From the NCBI GenBank assembly GCA_020850375.1, contig JADZET010000399.1:1-8938 (forward strand): a stretch of DNA of 8,938 nucleotides, read 5' to 3'. Shown here in pieces: positions 1 through 5,761 of this stretch. The notes under the pieces were generated by a model. That model was not told where the DNA came from. It saw nothing but the letters and a program-made list of their open reading frames with translations, and did not search any database. Made by a program: the position numbers and the translations under genes. The DNA is from Phycisphaeraceae bacterium. Lineage in GTDB: Bacteria; Planctomycetota; Phycisphaerae; Phycisphaerales; Phycisphaeraceae. The stretch's first letter is position 1; every line of letters begins with the position of its first letter.

Positions 1-590
1 TCACCCTCTGCGTCGGCGATATCACCGAGGCGTGCCCGATGAACCTCGCCCCCACGGCCAGCACCACCGCCATGCTCGCCCTCGGCGACGCCCTGGCCCT
101 GTGCGTCAGCCGCCGGCGCGACTTCAAACTCGAAGACTACCAACGCGTCCACCCCGGCGGCTCTCTCGGCCGGCTGCTCATGCCCATCACCAGCGCCATG
201 CGCTTCCGGGCCGGCGAGAGCATGGTCCTGATCCCCCCCGGCCTGACCGTGCAGGACGCCTACGCCAAAGCCGCCTCCGTCCAGCCGACCATCCGTCAGG
301 CCGGCGCCCTGCTCGTCACCGACGCCCAGGGCAGGCTCGCCGGCATCTTTACCGACGGCTTCCTCCGCAAGATGCTCATCAAGCACGGCCCATCCATCTG
401 GACACGCAAGATCGACGAGCTGATGCCTCGCAACCCCACGGTCCTGCGGGACACCGCCCTGGTGCGCGACGCCGTCCAGCTCGTCCGCGAGCACCGCTAC
501 GACGAGATCCCCATCGTCGACGAGCAGGGCAAGCCGGTGGGGCTAATTGACGTTCAAGATCTCATTGCCTTGAAGGTGATTGAGGGCTGA
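1..590 (+). CDS. kdsD: Arabinose-5-phosphate isomerase KdsD (KpsF/GutQ family), 3' part
   Basis: Converts ribulose-5-phosphate to arabinose-5-phosphate, the first step of Kdo synthesis for lipopolysaccharide, in the cytosol. The gene enters from the left edge; its frame starts at base 3 and about 195 residues are visible. The first of these are the end of the SIS sugar-isomerase domain: the stretch EACPMNLAPTASTTAMLALG, then VHPGGSLGR, both hallmarks of this family; the His of the second is the conserved active-site His. Two CBS domains follow, one around GALLVTDAQGRLAGIFTDG and one from IDELMPRNP to LIDVQDLIAL, as in full-length KdsD. The C-terminal end is complete. The stop TGA (588-590) overlaps the kdsC start by one base, so the two are surely co-transcribed and translationally coupled. 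The true start lies outside the window. A GutQ-like paralogue is possible, but the adjacent kdsC favours KdsD. Confidence 0.95.
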   Translation, partial: TLCVGDITEACPMNLAPTASTTAMLALGDALALCVSRRRDFKLEDYQRVHPGGSLGRLLMPITSAMRFRAGESMVLIPPGLTVQDAYAKAASVQPTIRQAGALLVTDAQGRLAGIFTDGFLRKMLIKHGPSIWTRKIDELMPRNPTVLRDTALVRDAVQLVREHRYDEIPIVDEQGKPVGLIDVQDLIALKVIEG

Positions 591-1102
591 TGGCAGATCT
601 CTCGCAAATCGCGCTTCTCATCCTCGACGTCGACGGCGTGCTGACCGACGGCTCGATCGTCGTCGACGACGATGGCCGGGAGCTTAAACGATTCCACGTG
701 CGTGACGGCTTCGCCATCAAGGCCGCGATGTCCGTGGGCCTGAAGATCGGTGTGCTCTCCGGCCGGACCAGCGCCTGCGTCACGCACCGCATGAAGAACC
801 TCGGCGTCGAGCTGGTCCTTCAAGGTTCCCTCATCAAGGGCGACGCGTTCGAGAAGATGTGCCGCCTGGCCGGCGTGACGGCCGAGCAGACGGCCTACCT
901 CGGCGACGACCTGATCGACCTGCCCGCCCTGCGCCGCTGCGGCTACCCCATGGCCGTGGCCAATGCCGTGCCCGAGGTCAAGGCCGCCGCGAAGTTCATC
1001 ACCACCCAGCCCGGCGGCCAGGCCGCGGTGCGCGAGGCCATCGAGCACATCCTGCGCGGCCAGGGCAAGTGGCAGGCGGTGATCGACCGGTTTGACGTCT
1101 AG
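590..1102 (+). CDS. kdsC: 3-deoxy-D-manno-octulosonate-8-phosphate phosphatase KdsC
   Basis: Hydrolyses Kdo-8-phosphate to Kdo and phosphate in the cytosol, the last step before Kdo activation. The 170-residue length is typical of this capless, tetrameric HAD phosphatase. Motif I is ILDVDGVLTDG, with nucleophile Asp13 and acid/base Asp15. Motif II lies in VLSGRTS (Ser58-Arg60). The motif III Lys is Lys84 in LIKGDAF, and motif IV is YLGDDLIDLP (Asp106, Asp107). The tail TTQPGGQAAVREAIEHIL is the usual KdsC C-terminus that reaches a neighbouring active site. The ATG overlaps the kdsD stop, with GAGGG at 582-586 as a close ribosome binding site. After the stop at 1102 the expected lptC/lptA/lptB genes are absent and a non-coding gap follows, so the operon probably ends here. 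Confidence 0.95.
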   Translation: MADLSQIALLILDVDGVLTDGSIVVDDDGRELKRFHVRDGFAIKAAMSVGLKIGVLSGRTSACVTHRMKNLGVELVLQGSLIKGDAFEKMCRLAGVTAEQTAYLGDDLIDLPALRRCGYPMAVANAVPEVKAAAKFITTQPGGQAAVREAIEHILRGQGKWQAVIDRFDV

Positions 1103-1143
1103 CGTGCCAGCGATAACTCGTTGATATTTTAGTGGTTAGCGAG

Positions 1144-1159
1144 GTGCCGTGAACGGCAC
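1144..1159. promoter_or_regulatory. 16-bp palindrome, candidate operator (or weak terminator of kdsC)
   Basis: GTGCCGTGAACGGCAC has perfect 7-base arms (GTGCCGT / ACGGCAC) around a GA centre. As RNA it would fold as a 6-bp stem with a TGAA loop, followed by ATATTTCC, which is a poor U-tract. It lies 21 bases upstream of the putative -35 box at 1181, so a protein-binding site is at least as likely as a terminator. No regulator is identified. Confidence 0.4.
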
Positions 1160-1180
1160 ATATTTCCGAACAAATTTCGC

Positions 1181-1209
1181 TGGACAAACGACCTAAACAT
1201 CTGTTAAAT
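1181..1209 (+). promoter_or_regulatory. Putative sigma-70-type promoter of the PEP-CTERM gene
   Basis: TGGACA (1181-1186, five of six bases of TTGACA) is separated by exactly 17 bases from TTAAAT (1204-1209, four of six of TATAAT). It stands in the AT-richest stretch of this part of the window and just after the palindrome at 1144-1159. Transcription would start near 1216. Consensus elements in planctomycetes are not well established, so this is a pattern match only. Confidence 0.4.
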
Positions 1210-1334
1210 TCCATGCGGCCTTGGCGTCACCTCACCCGTGGAGGGGAGAGGAACACTCAATGTGATCGGCCGGGCTTCTCGAAGGCGCTATTCTTGCGTC
1301 TACGTTTGGGGTTGCCCTGCCTGCGTGCCGAGTA

Positions 1335-1358
1335 CGGCCGGCGGACACAAGCCGGCCG
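1335..1358 (+). other. Strong GC hairpin in the leader of the PEP-CTERM gene
   Basis: CGGCCGGC (1335-1342) and GCCGGCCG (1351-1358) form a perfect 8-bp all-GC stem with the loop GGACACAA. No U-tract follows, so it is not an intrinsic terminator. It sits about 125 bases before the start codon and could be an mRNA-stabilising element, part of a structured leader, or chance in GC-rich DNA. Confidence 0.4.
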
Positions 1359-1483
1359 GGGTCGATTGCCGAATCGCCCGCCGTCAACGTTCCTTACACG
1401 GCGCGGGCAAGGTTGCAAGCGTGAGTATGGCGTCACGTTGTGATTCACATGGTGCCCGCATTTTTCAACGGAGAGGGAGAGAC

Positions 1484-2506
1484 ATGTCTAGTCGCAAAGA
1501 TTGGCTCACAATGGTCTTGGCCGTGGTCATGGCCCCCGCGTCCATGGCCCTGATGTCCGGAAACCTCGTCAGCGGCGGCGATTTTGAGAGCACCAGTTAC
1601 CTGGTGAACGAGGCGACGCCCGATGGCATCCTTCCGCACCGATTCAGCCAGACCTACGACGTCGGCAAATGGATTGGTCACTGGGGGCCGCCATCCAATC
1701 CAGGCGGAATCGGCGGGTTCTCCACGTACGACAATCCACGCAATCTTGTGGAGACCGGTGGCGATGGGACGATGGGATTAAGCAATTTGGGCAACTTGAA
1801 TCGTTCAGTGGACCCGCTGAACCCGGGCAATCACATCATGGAGGCGGTAATGTTCCGCCCCAGCATGACGCAATGGATCAAGGCCCCGGACAATCAGGTG
1901 CCCGGCCCGATGAGCTTCAGTTTTGACCTGCTGATGGAGAACGGCCTACCTGACTATGACAGCTGGGGGACGGTGGCGGTATACGGCATGAAATACCTTC
2001 CGCCCGACAACGTCACGTTCTTCCGCGAAGCGCAACCGGGCGCGCCAGGCGCGGTCTCTTCCGTTTATGACCCCGACCTGAACCCTGACGACGGTGAGCT
2101 GTTGTTCAGCTACACGTACGGCGAGTGGCTCCAGGGTTCGACCAACGGGATCGATCCGCCCTATCAATTCTTTGGTCAGTGGCAGCATTACGACACGACC
2201 CAGTACCTGGAAAACCTCAGCGGCAGCCCGATCGAGTCCGATGGCACGCCCGACTACAAGTGGTTTGGGACCAACCGGGTCGTCAAAACCGAACTCACCC
2301 AGACCTATCCCTACTACGTCGTGGGGATCTACCCCATCATTTACGACGAATCCCACACCTACTTCTGGCTGTATGGGGCAAGGATCACAGACGATTTCGC
2401 GATGGGCTATGACAACTTCACCCTCCAGGTGACGGTGGTTCCCGAGCCGGCAGCGTTGAGCCTGCTGGCCCTCGGCGGCCTGGCGTTGCTGCGGCGCCGT
2501 CGGTGA
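1484..2506 (+). CDS. Secreted PEP-CTERM protein, probable beta-sandwich body, function unknown
   Basis: The protein has 340 residues from the ATG at 1484. I chose this start because a purine-rich GGAGAGGGAGAG (1470-1481) precedes it and because it begins a good signal peptide: MSSRKDW, then a hydrophobic run to about residue 22, with cleavage likely after Ala22. The mature part opens with GNLVSGGDFES, like the NLVxNGDFE opening of many planctomycete beta-sandwich (galactose-binding-like) surface proteins, and closes with DNFTLQVTVV, a typical last strand of such domains. It is rich in Tyr, Trp, Gly and Pro and has no Cys. The C-terminus is a PEP-CTERM tail: VPEP near residue 319, a hydrophobic Leu/Ala/Gly segment, and RRRR. 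Known role of that tail: sorting and processing by an exosortase, none of which is encoded here. The body is not assigned to a named family. Base composition is less GC-rich than the neighbours. A terminator at 2539-2568 makes it monocistronic. Confidence 0.85.
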   Translation: MSSRKDWLTMVLAVVMAPASMALMSGNLVSGGDFESTSYLVNEATPDGILPHRFSQTYDVGKWIGHWGPPSNPGGIGGFSTYDNPRNLVETGGDGTMGLSNLGNLNRSVDPLNPGNHIMEAVMFRPSMTQWIKAPDNQVPGPMSFSFDLLMENGLPDYDSWGTVAVYGMKYLPPDNVTFFREAQPGAPGAVSSVYDPDLNPDDGELLFSYTYGEWLQGSTNGIDPPYQFFGQWQHYDTTQYLENLSGSPIESDGTPDYKWFGTNRVVKTELTQTYPYYVVGIYPIIYDESHTYFWLYGARITDDFAMGYDNFTLQVTVVPEPAALSLLALGGLALLRRRR

Positions 2507-2538
2507 TGCCTCACCTCGTTTCGTCGATCCTGACTCTC

Positions 2539-2568
2539 AAGGCGGTGCCCCTCGGGCCGCCTTGTTTT
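2539..2568 (+). terminator. Rho-independent terminator of the PEP-CTERM gene
   Basis: AAGGCGG (2539-2545) pairs perfectly with CCGCCTT (2557-2563). An inner CCC/GGG stem closes a CTC loop, with a TG bulge. GTTTT follows immediately. It begins 32 bases after the stop codon at 2504-2506. A weaker hairpin (CCCG 2598-2601 / CGGG 2608-2611, then GTTTT) lies further down in the leader of the next gene. Confidence 0.75.
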
Positions 2569-2674
2569 ACACTGGATGTGGATCACGCCTGACGTCGCCC
2601 GGCTGAGCGGGGTTTTCCTCCACCCTCGTCCCGTCGGCGCCAAGCGGCTCGACACCTACGCCGGCCGAATGACC

Positions 2675-2680
2675 AGGAGA
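2675..2680 (+). promoter_or_regulatory. Ribosome binding site that sets the GH20 start
   Basis: AGGAGA stands 6 bases before the ATG at 2687. The upstream in-frame ATGs at 2576 and 2669 have no such site, and the one at 2576 directly follows the terminator of the previous gene, so 2687 is the preferred start. Confidence 0.7.
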
Positions 2681-2686
2681 TTCACC

Positions 2687-4042
2687 ATGCCCCTTCCCGA
2701 CGAACTGTTCGCGTGTTCCACCCCCCTGGTCCCCATCCGCGGCGTGCACCTGGACCTCAAGGGCGTGCCGCCGACCTTCGAGCGCATGCTCGACCTGCTC
2801 GGGCTGATCGCCGCCGCTCGCCACAACGCCGTGCTGATCGAGTGGGAGGACATGTTCCCCTGGACGGTGGACCTGCGTTTCCGCTGCGAGACGGCCTACA
2901 GCTCCGAGCAGGTCACGGCCATCCACGCCCGCGCCCGCGAGCTGGGCATCGAAGTGATCCCACTCGTGCAGAGCCTCGGCCACGTCGAGACACCACTATC
3001 GTTGCCCGAGTACGCCCACCTGCGTGAGGTGCCGGACAAACCCGACGTGCTCAATCCGCTGGCCCCGGGGGCGCGTGAGCTGATCGAGAAAATGGTCGAC
3101 GACGTGTTGGCGTTGTCCCCCGGGGTGAAGTATTTCCACCTCGGCGGCGACGAGGCCTGGACCTTCGGCACGCACCCCGACACCAAGGCCTACATCGCCC
3201 GGCACGGCAAGGGCGCGCTCTACCTCCACCACATCGCCCCGCTCCTGGACAGGCTCGTGGCCAAGGGCATCCGCCCGATCCTCTGGCACGACATGATGAC
3301 CGAGTGGGACGAGCCCGCCCTGCGCTCTCTCTCCAGCAAGGCCGACCTGATGGTCTGGGGCTACCACGGCCACCCCGATACTGTGCAGAGCCACTACAAC
3401 TCCAAGCACATCGAACGGTTCAAGACCTGCGGCGTCTCGATGTGGGGCGCCACGGCCTACAAGGGCGGCGACGGCGAGGACATCGACCTGCCCAACTACG
3501 AGACCCGCCGTGTCAACGCCGAAGCCTGGGCGGAGGTCGCCGGCCGGTACGGCATGCGCGGCGTCGTGGCCACCGCCTGGAGCCGCTACTCGACCCATCG
3601 CGTGCAGAACGAGCCGATCGACGCCTGCCTCGACGCCCTGGTCGGCGTCGGGATCATCCTCCACGACGGACGGCTGCCCGAGGGCGGATTTGACGTGTTG
3701 CGGAAAGTCATCGCGGAAATGCCCGCGGGGCGCTGCTTCACGGAGTGTCATCGCGTGATGCTCGAGATGGGCAAGGCCCGGCATTGGGGCTGGATGAGCG
3801 TCCGCCGCGCCCGCCAGCACGCCGCGATGTTCCAGCTCGACCCCCGTCGGGATTCAGCATCGAGCCGCAAGCCGTTCAATGAGCTGCGCGATCTGATCGC
3901 TTCGTTCCCGGGTATCGAGCAGGGCGTGCACAAGGCCTTCGCCGGCCTGCTCGACAAGGTCTGGATCGACCGCTACCTCCACGAACGGCTCGAGCCGTTG
4001 CGGCGGGAATGGTCGGACATTCAGATTCAACAGAGCCTCTAG
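2687..4042 (+). CDS. Glycoside hydrolase family 20-type beta-N-acetylhexosaminidase-like protein
   Basis: The 451-residue protein resembles the cytosolic hexosaminidase D-like branch of GH20. GH20 enzymes remove terminal N-acetylglucosamine or N-acetylgalactosamine by substrate-assisted catalysis with an Asp-Glu pair. That pair is visible as HLGGDEAW: Asp155 positions the acetamido group and Glu156 is the acid. Other family landmarks are RGVHLDLKG (residues 18-26, first barrel strand), WEDMFPW (53-59), LGIEVIPLVQSLGHVE (86-101), YAHLREVPD, ILWHDMM, and TAWSRYSTHR near the end of the barrel. The last 120 or so residues are mostly helical and unassigned. There is no signal peptide or membrane segment, so it should act on imported sugars or intracellular glycoconjugates. 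It follows the terminator at 2539-2568 and has its own leader. The exact substrate cannot be read from sequence. Confidence 0.85.
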   Translation: MPLPDELFACSTPLVPIRGVHLDLKGVPPTFERMLDLLGLIAAARHNAVLIEWEDMFPWTVDLRFRCETAYSSEQVTAIHARARELGIEVIPLVQSLGHVETPLSLPEYAHLREVPDKPDVLNPLAPGARELIEKMVDDVLALSPGVKYFHLGGDEAWTFGTHPDTKAYIARHGKGALYLHHIAPLLDRLVAKGIRPILWHDMMTEWDEPALRSLSSKADLMVWGYHGHPDTVQSHYNSKHIERFKTCGVSMWGATAYKGGDGEDIDLPNYETRRVNAEAWAEVAGRYGMRGVVATAWSRYSTHRVQNEPIDACLDALVGVGIILHDGRLPEGGFDVLRKVIAEMPAGRCFTECHRVMLEMGKARHWGWMSVRRARQHAAMFQLDPRRDSASSRKPFNELRDLIASFPGIEQGVHKAFAGLLDKVWIDRYLHERLEPLRREWSDIQIQQSL

Positions 4043-5553
4043 CGCCGCCGGAGCATCGTCAGCCCGCCCAGGACCAGCATCCCCAGCATCGACGGCTCGG
4101 GGATGACCGCCACGTCCAGCCAAGCCGTCTCCTGGTCCCCGCCGATGACGCTGAACGCCGCCACGAGGTTGTCGACGAGGTAAGGCGATTGAAGGTTGGA
4201 GATGTCGATCTCCAGCGCCCCGGCCGCGGCCCGCAGGGTCTGATAGTCGACCGAGAACTGATACGCATAGAGCGGCTCGTCCAGCGGGCCGTTGTAGTTG
4301 TAGATCTGCGACGGGTCGATCACGAAGCTGCCGCCCGCCGAGAAGCTGCCGACGCCCAGCAGGTCGAACGAGGCGTCGGAGTTGATCTGCTGGCGGAGCA
4401 GGAACTGGATCAGCATCGACCCCGTGCCCAGCGGGTCGTTCATGATCGACATCGCCTCCTCGGTGTTGGGGTCGTAGGCCAGCCCCACCCCGTCGGCGAT
4501 CAGGTCGAACCCCCCGTCGGCCGAGACCATGTTGGCGGCCTTGATGTTGGCCTTCCACTTGCCGTCGCGCAGCCAGACCTGCCCGCCGTGGCCCGTGTTG
4601 TAGATCATGAGCTTGTCGTTGGCGTCGGGGATGTTGCCGCCGACGTTGCCGCCGGTGGAGAACTTCTCGCCCTTGAGGGCGCTCAGCCAGGTGGCCCGGC
4701 GGTTGTTGCCGTCGATGAAGGGCAGGTAGCTGATGCGCCCGTCCAGGCCGGACCAGTCCGGCAGGTTGCCGCCGAACGGCTCGTCGCCGTAGAGCACGAC
4801 GATGTTGTCCGCCGGCACGCCGAAGTCGTCGCGGAGCGAATCGTAGATGCGGGCGATGTTCGCCCCGTGCCGTGGGTTCGGCGAGCTCCAGGCCACGAGG
4901 ATCGCGTACTGGGCCGAGTTGCCCGCCCCGGCCGTGTGGGCGAAGGTCCGCGTCCCGTTGGGCCCGTTGCCCGCGTTGAGCTGGGCCAGGCTGTCACGCG
5001 TGTAATAGTGGGGGTGCTCGAGGCCGGCGGTGGTCGCGGGGTCGGAGAAGGGGTCCTTGGAGATCCCGTCGCCGCCGAAGGCCGCGTGCCCGAACCAGTC
5101 CTGCACGCCGTTGGCGCTGCGGCCGGCCATCGAGTCGTGGTAGGCGCGGGTAAAGTTGTCGAGCTTCTTGAAGATGTCGAACCACGCCCCGGTGTTGTCC
5201 TTGTTGTACGCCACCTCGTCGAACCGCGCCGCCGACGCCGCCGTCAGGTTCGCCGGGCCGTTGTTGGCGAGGTTGTCCAGGAAGCCGCCGCCGAAGCACT
5301 GCTGGAAGATCGAGTCCACGCTCGCGCCGGTGGCGTTGTTCTTCAGGTCCGTGGCGTACTGATAGTCCCAGGCCGCGATGGCCTTGCCCGCGGGGTTGTT
5401 GTCACGGACGAAGGAATGGTGCGTGGCGACCGGCTCATCGACGCTCGGCCCCTGCCACCACCACGAGCCTGCCCGCGCGGGTGCGGCAAGGCTCAGCGAG
5501 AACGACGCGGCGAGGGCGCAGTGCATCAGGGCGGATCGGTTCGGACGCTTCAT
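4039..5553 (-). CDS. Secreted PEP-CTERM protein, putative permuted legumain/caspase-like (clan CD) cysteine peptidase
   Basis: The 504-residue protein starts at the ATG complementary to 5551-5553, which has an ideal AGGAGG 7 bases upstream; longer in-frame starts lack one. A signal peptide (MKRPNRSA, hydrophobic core) should be cut after ARA at residue 28. Residues 80-135 match the Cys half of legumain-like domains: SIFQQCFGGGFLDNL (Cys86), then NLTAASAARFDEVAY. Residues 215-325 match the half that normally comes first: YAILVAWSSPNPRHGANIARI with Arg228, placed like the legumain S1-pocket Arg; an IYDSLRDDFG helix; NIVVLYGD; and LMIYNTGHGG with His322. Cys86 is the only Cys after the signal peptide. 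So both catalytic motifs are present but in reverse order. Residues 330-480 look like a beta-rich domain, ending in IPEP, a hydrophobic stretch and RRR (PEP-CTERM). The Asn/Gly-rich composition suits an extracellular protein. Peptidase activity and permutation are inference from motifs. It could instead be an inactive relative. Confidence 0.75.
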   Translation of the reverse strand: MKRPNRSALMHCALAASFSLSLAAPARAGSWWWQGPSVDEPVATHHSFVRDNNPAGKAIAAWDYQYATDLKNNATGASVDSIFQQCFGGGFLDNLANNGPANLTAASAARFDEVAYNKDNTGAWFDIFKKLDNFTRAYHDSMAGRSANGVQDWFGHAAFGGDGISKDPFSDPATTAGLEHPHYYTRDSLAQLNAGNGPNGTRTFAHTAGAGNSAQYAILVAWSSPNPRHGANIARIYDSLRDDFGVPADNIVVLYGDEPFGGNLPDWSGLDGRISYLPFIDGNNRRATWLSALKGEKFSTGGNVGGNIPDANDKLMIYNTGHGGQVWLRDGKWKANIKAANMVSADGGFDLIADGVGLAYDPNTEEAMSIMNDPLGTGSMLIQFLLRQQINSDASFDLLGVGSFSAGGSFVIDPSQIYNYNGPLDEPLYAYQFSVDYQTLRAAAGALEIDISNLQSPYLVDNLVAAFSVIGGDQETAWLDVAVIPEPSMLGMLVLGGLTMLRRR

Positions 5554-5560
5554 GGGATTC

Positions 5561-5566
5561 CCTCCT
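5561..5566 (-). promoter_or_regulatory. Shine-Dalgarno site of the PEP-CTERM peptidase gene
   Basis: CCTCCT on the plus strand reads AGGAGG on the coding strand, 7 bases before the ATG at 5553. It is the best ribosome binding site in the window. It rules out the longer frame reaching back to 5700, whose extra residues (Arg/Pro-rich) also look non-coding. Confidence 0.8.
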
Positions 5567-5666
5567 GGGCGTGATGGGCGCTGGGGTCGGTTGGCCGTGC
5601 GGCCGGGCAGATACGGGACAAAAATGCCTGAAAAACCGGGCGAAATGCCCACCCCCCGTTCCCGCC

Positions 5667-5696
5667 AACATAGCAGCAACCGCAGGACGGATGCAA
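5667..5696 (-). promoter_or_regulatory. Putative promoter of the PEP-CTERM peptidase gene
   Basis: On the minus strand an extended -10 element TGCTATGTT (5675 down to 5667) lies 18 bases after a weak -35 TTGCAT (5696-5691, matching only TTG of TTGACA). Transcription would start near 5660, giving a leader of about 105 bases. In that leader a small hairpin (plus-strand 5637-5651, CGGGC/GCCCA with one wobble) is followed in the reading direction by GTTTTT and might attenuate transcription. Pattern match only. Confidence 0.3.
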
Positions 5697-5722
5697 GCAT
5701 TTTTCAGAGAGATTTAATCAAG

Positions 5723-5739
5723 ACATCATGCGGTGATGT
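5723..5739. promoter_or_regulatory. Inverted repeat between esterase and peptidase genes
   Basis: ACATCA (5723-5728) and TGATGT (5734-5739) are perfect 6-base arms around TGCGG. On the minus strand it comes 22 bases after the esterase stop and is followed by CTTGATTAAATC, so it may be a weak terminator of that gene. Alternatively it is an operator, since it lies 26 bases upstream of the putative -35 box at 5696. Confidence 0.35.
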
Positions 5740-5761
5740 GCGATGGCCGGACCTCGCCTGA

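Larger units (their letters stand above)
1103..1483 (+). other. 381-base intergenic region and long leader before the PEP-CTERM gene
   Basis: No convincing gene lies here. An open frame continuous with the downstream gene runs back to 1238, but it lacks a ribosome binding site and its translation looks random (Arg/Cys-rich). The first 110 bases are AT-richer than the surroundings and hold a palindrome (1144-1159) and a promoter candidate (1181-1209), listed separately. If that promoter is right, the transcript has a leader of about 270 bases. The leader contains a strong GC hairpin at 1335-1358 and a small one at 1230-1244 (CCTC/GAGG). I compared it by eye with the c-di-GMP-I and cobalamin riboswitch cores and saw no match. 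No clear U-tract terminator for kdsC is visible. Confidence 0.6.

Noticed and set aside
1111..1119. CGATAACTC occurs here and again at 6750-6758, both in gaps between genes.
   Set aside because: About one shared 9-mer is expected by chance between two gaps of this size, and the flanks do not match.
1238..1483. N-terminal extension of the PEP-CTERM protein back to 1238.
   Set aside because: No ribosome binding site, random-looking Arg/Cys-rich residues, and it would bury a good signal peptide that starts at 1484 after a strong site.
1213..1483. Possible known riboswitch in the leader.
   Set aside because: I could not match the conserved cores of the c-di-GMP-I or cobalamin classes by eye; only simple hairpins are visible. 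A covariance-model search would settle it.
2996..3820. Minus-strand open frame (274 codons) opposite the GH20 gene.
   Set aside because: No start signal or recognisable domain; the plus strand has complete GH20 motifs.
4009..5574. Plus-strand open frame (521 codons) opposite the PEP-CTERM peptidase gene.
   Set aside because: Val/Arg/Gly/Ala-rich shadow with no motif. The minus frame has a signal peptide, an ideal ribosome binding site, catalytic motifs and a PEP-CTERM tail.
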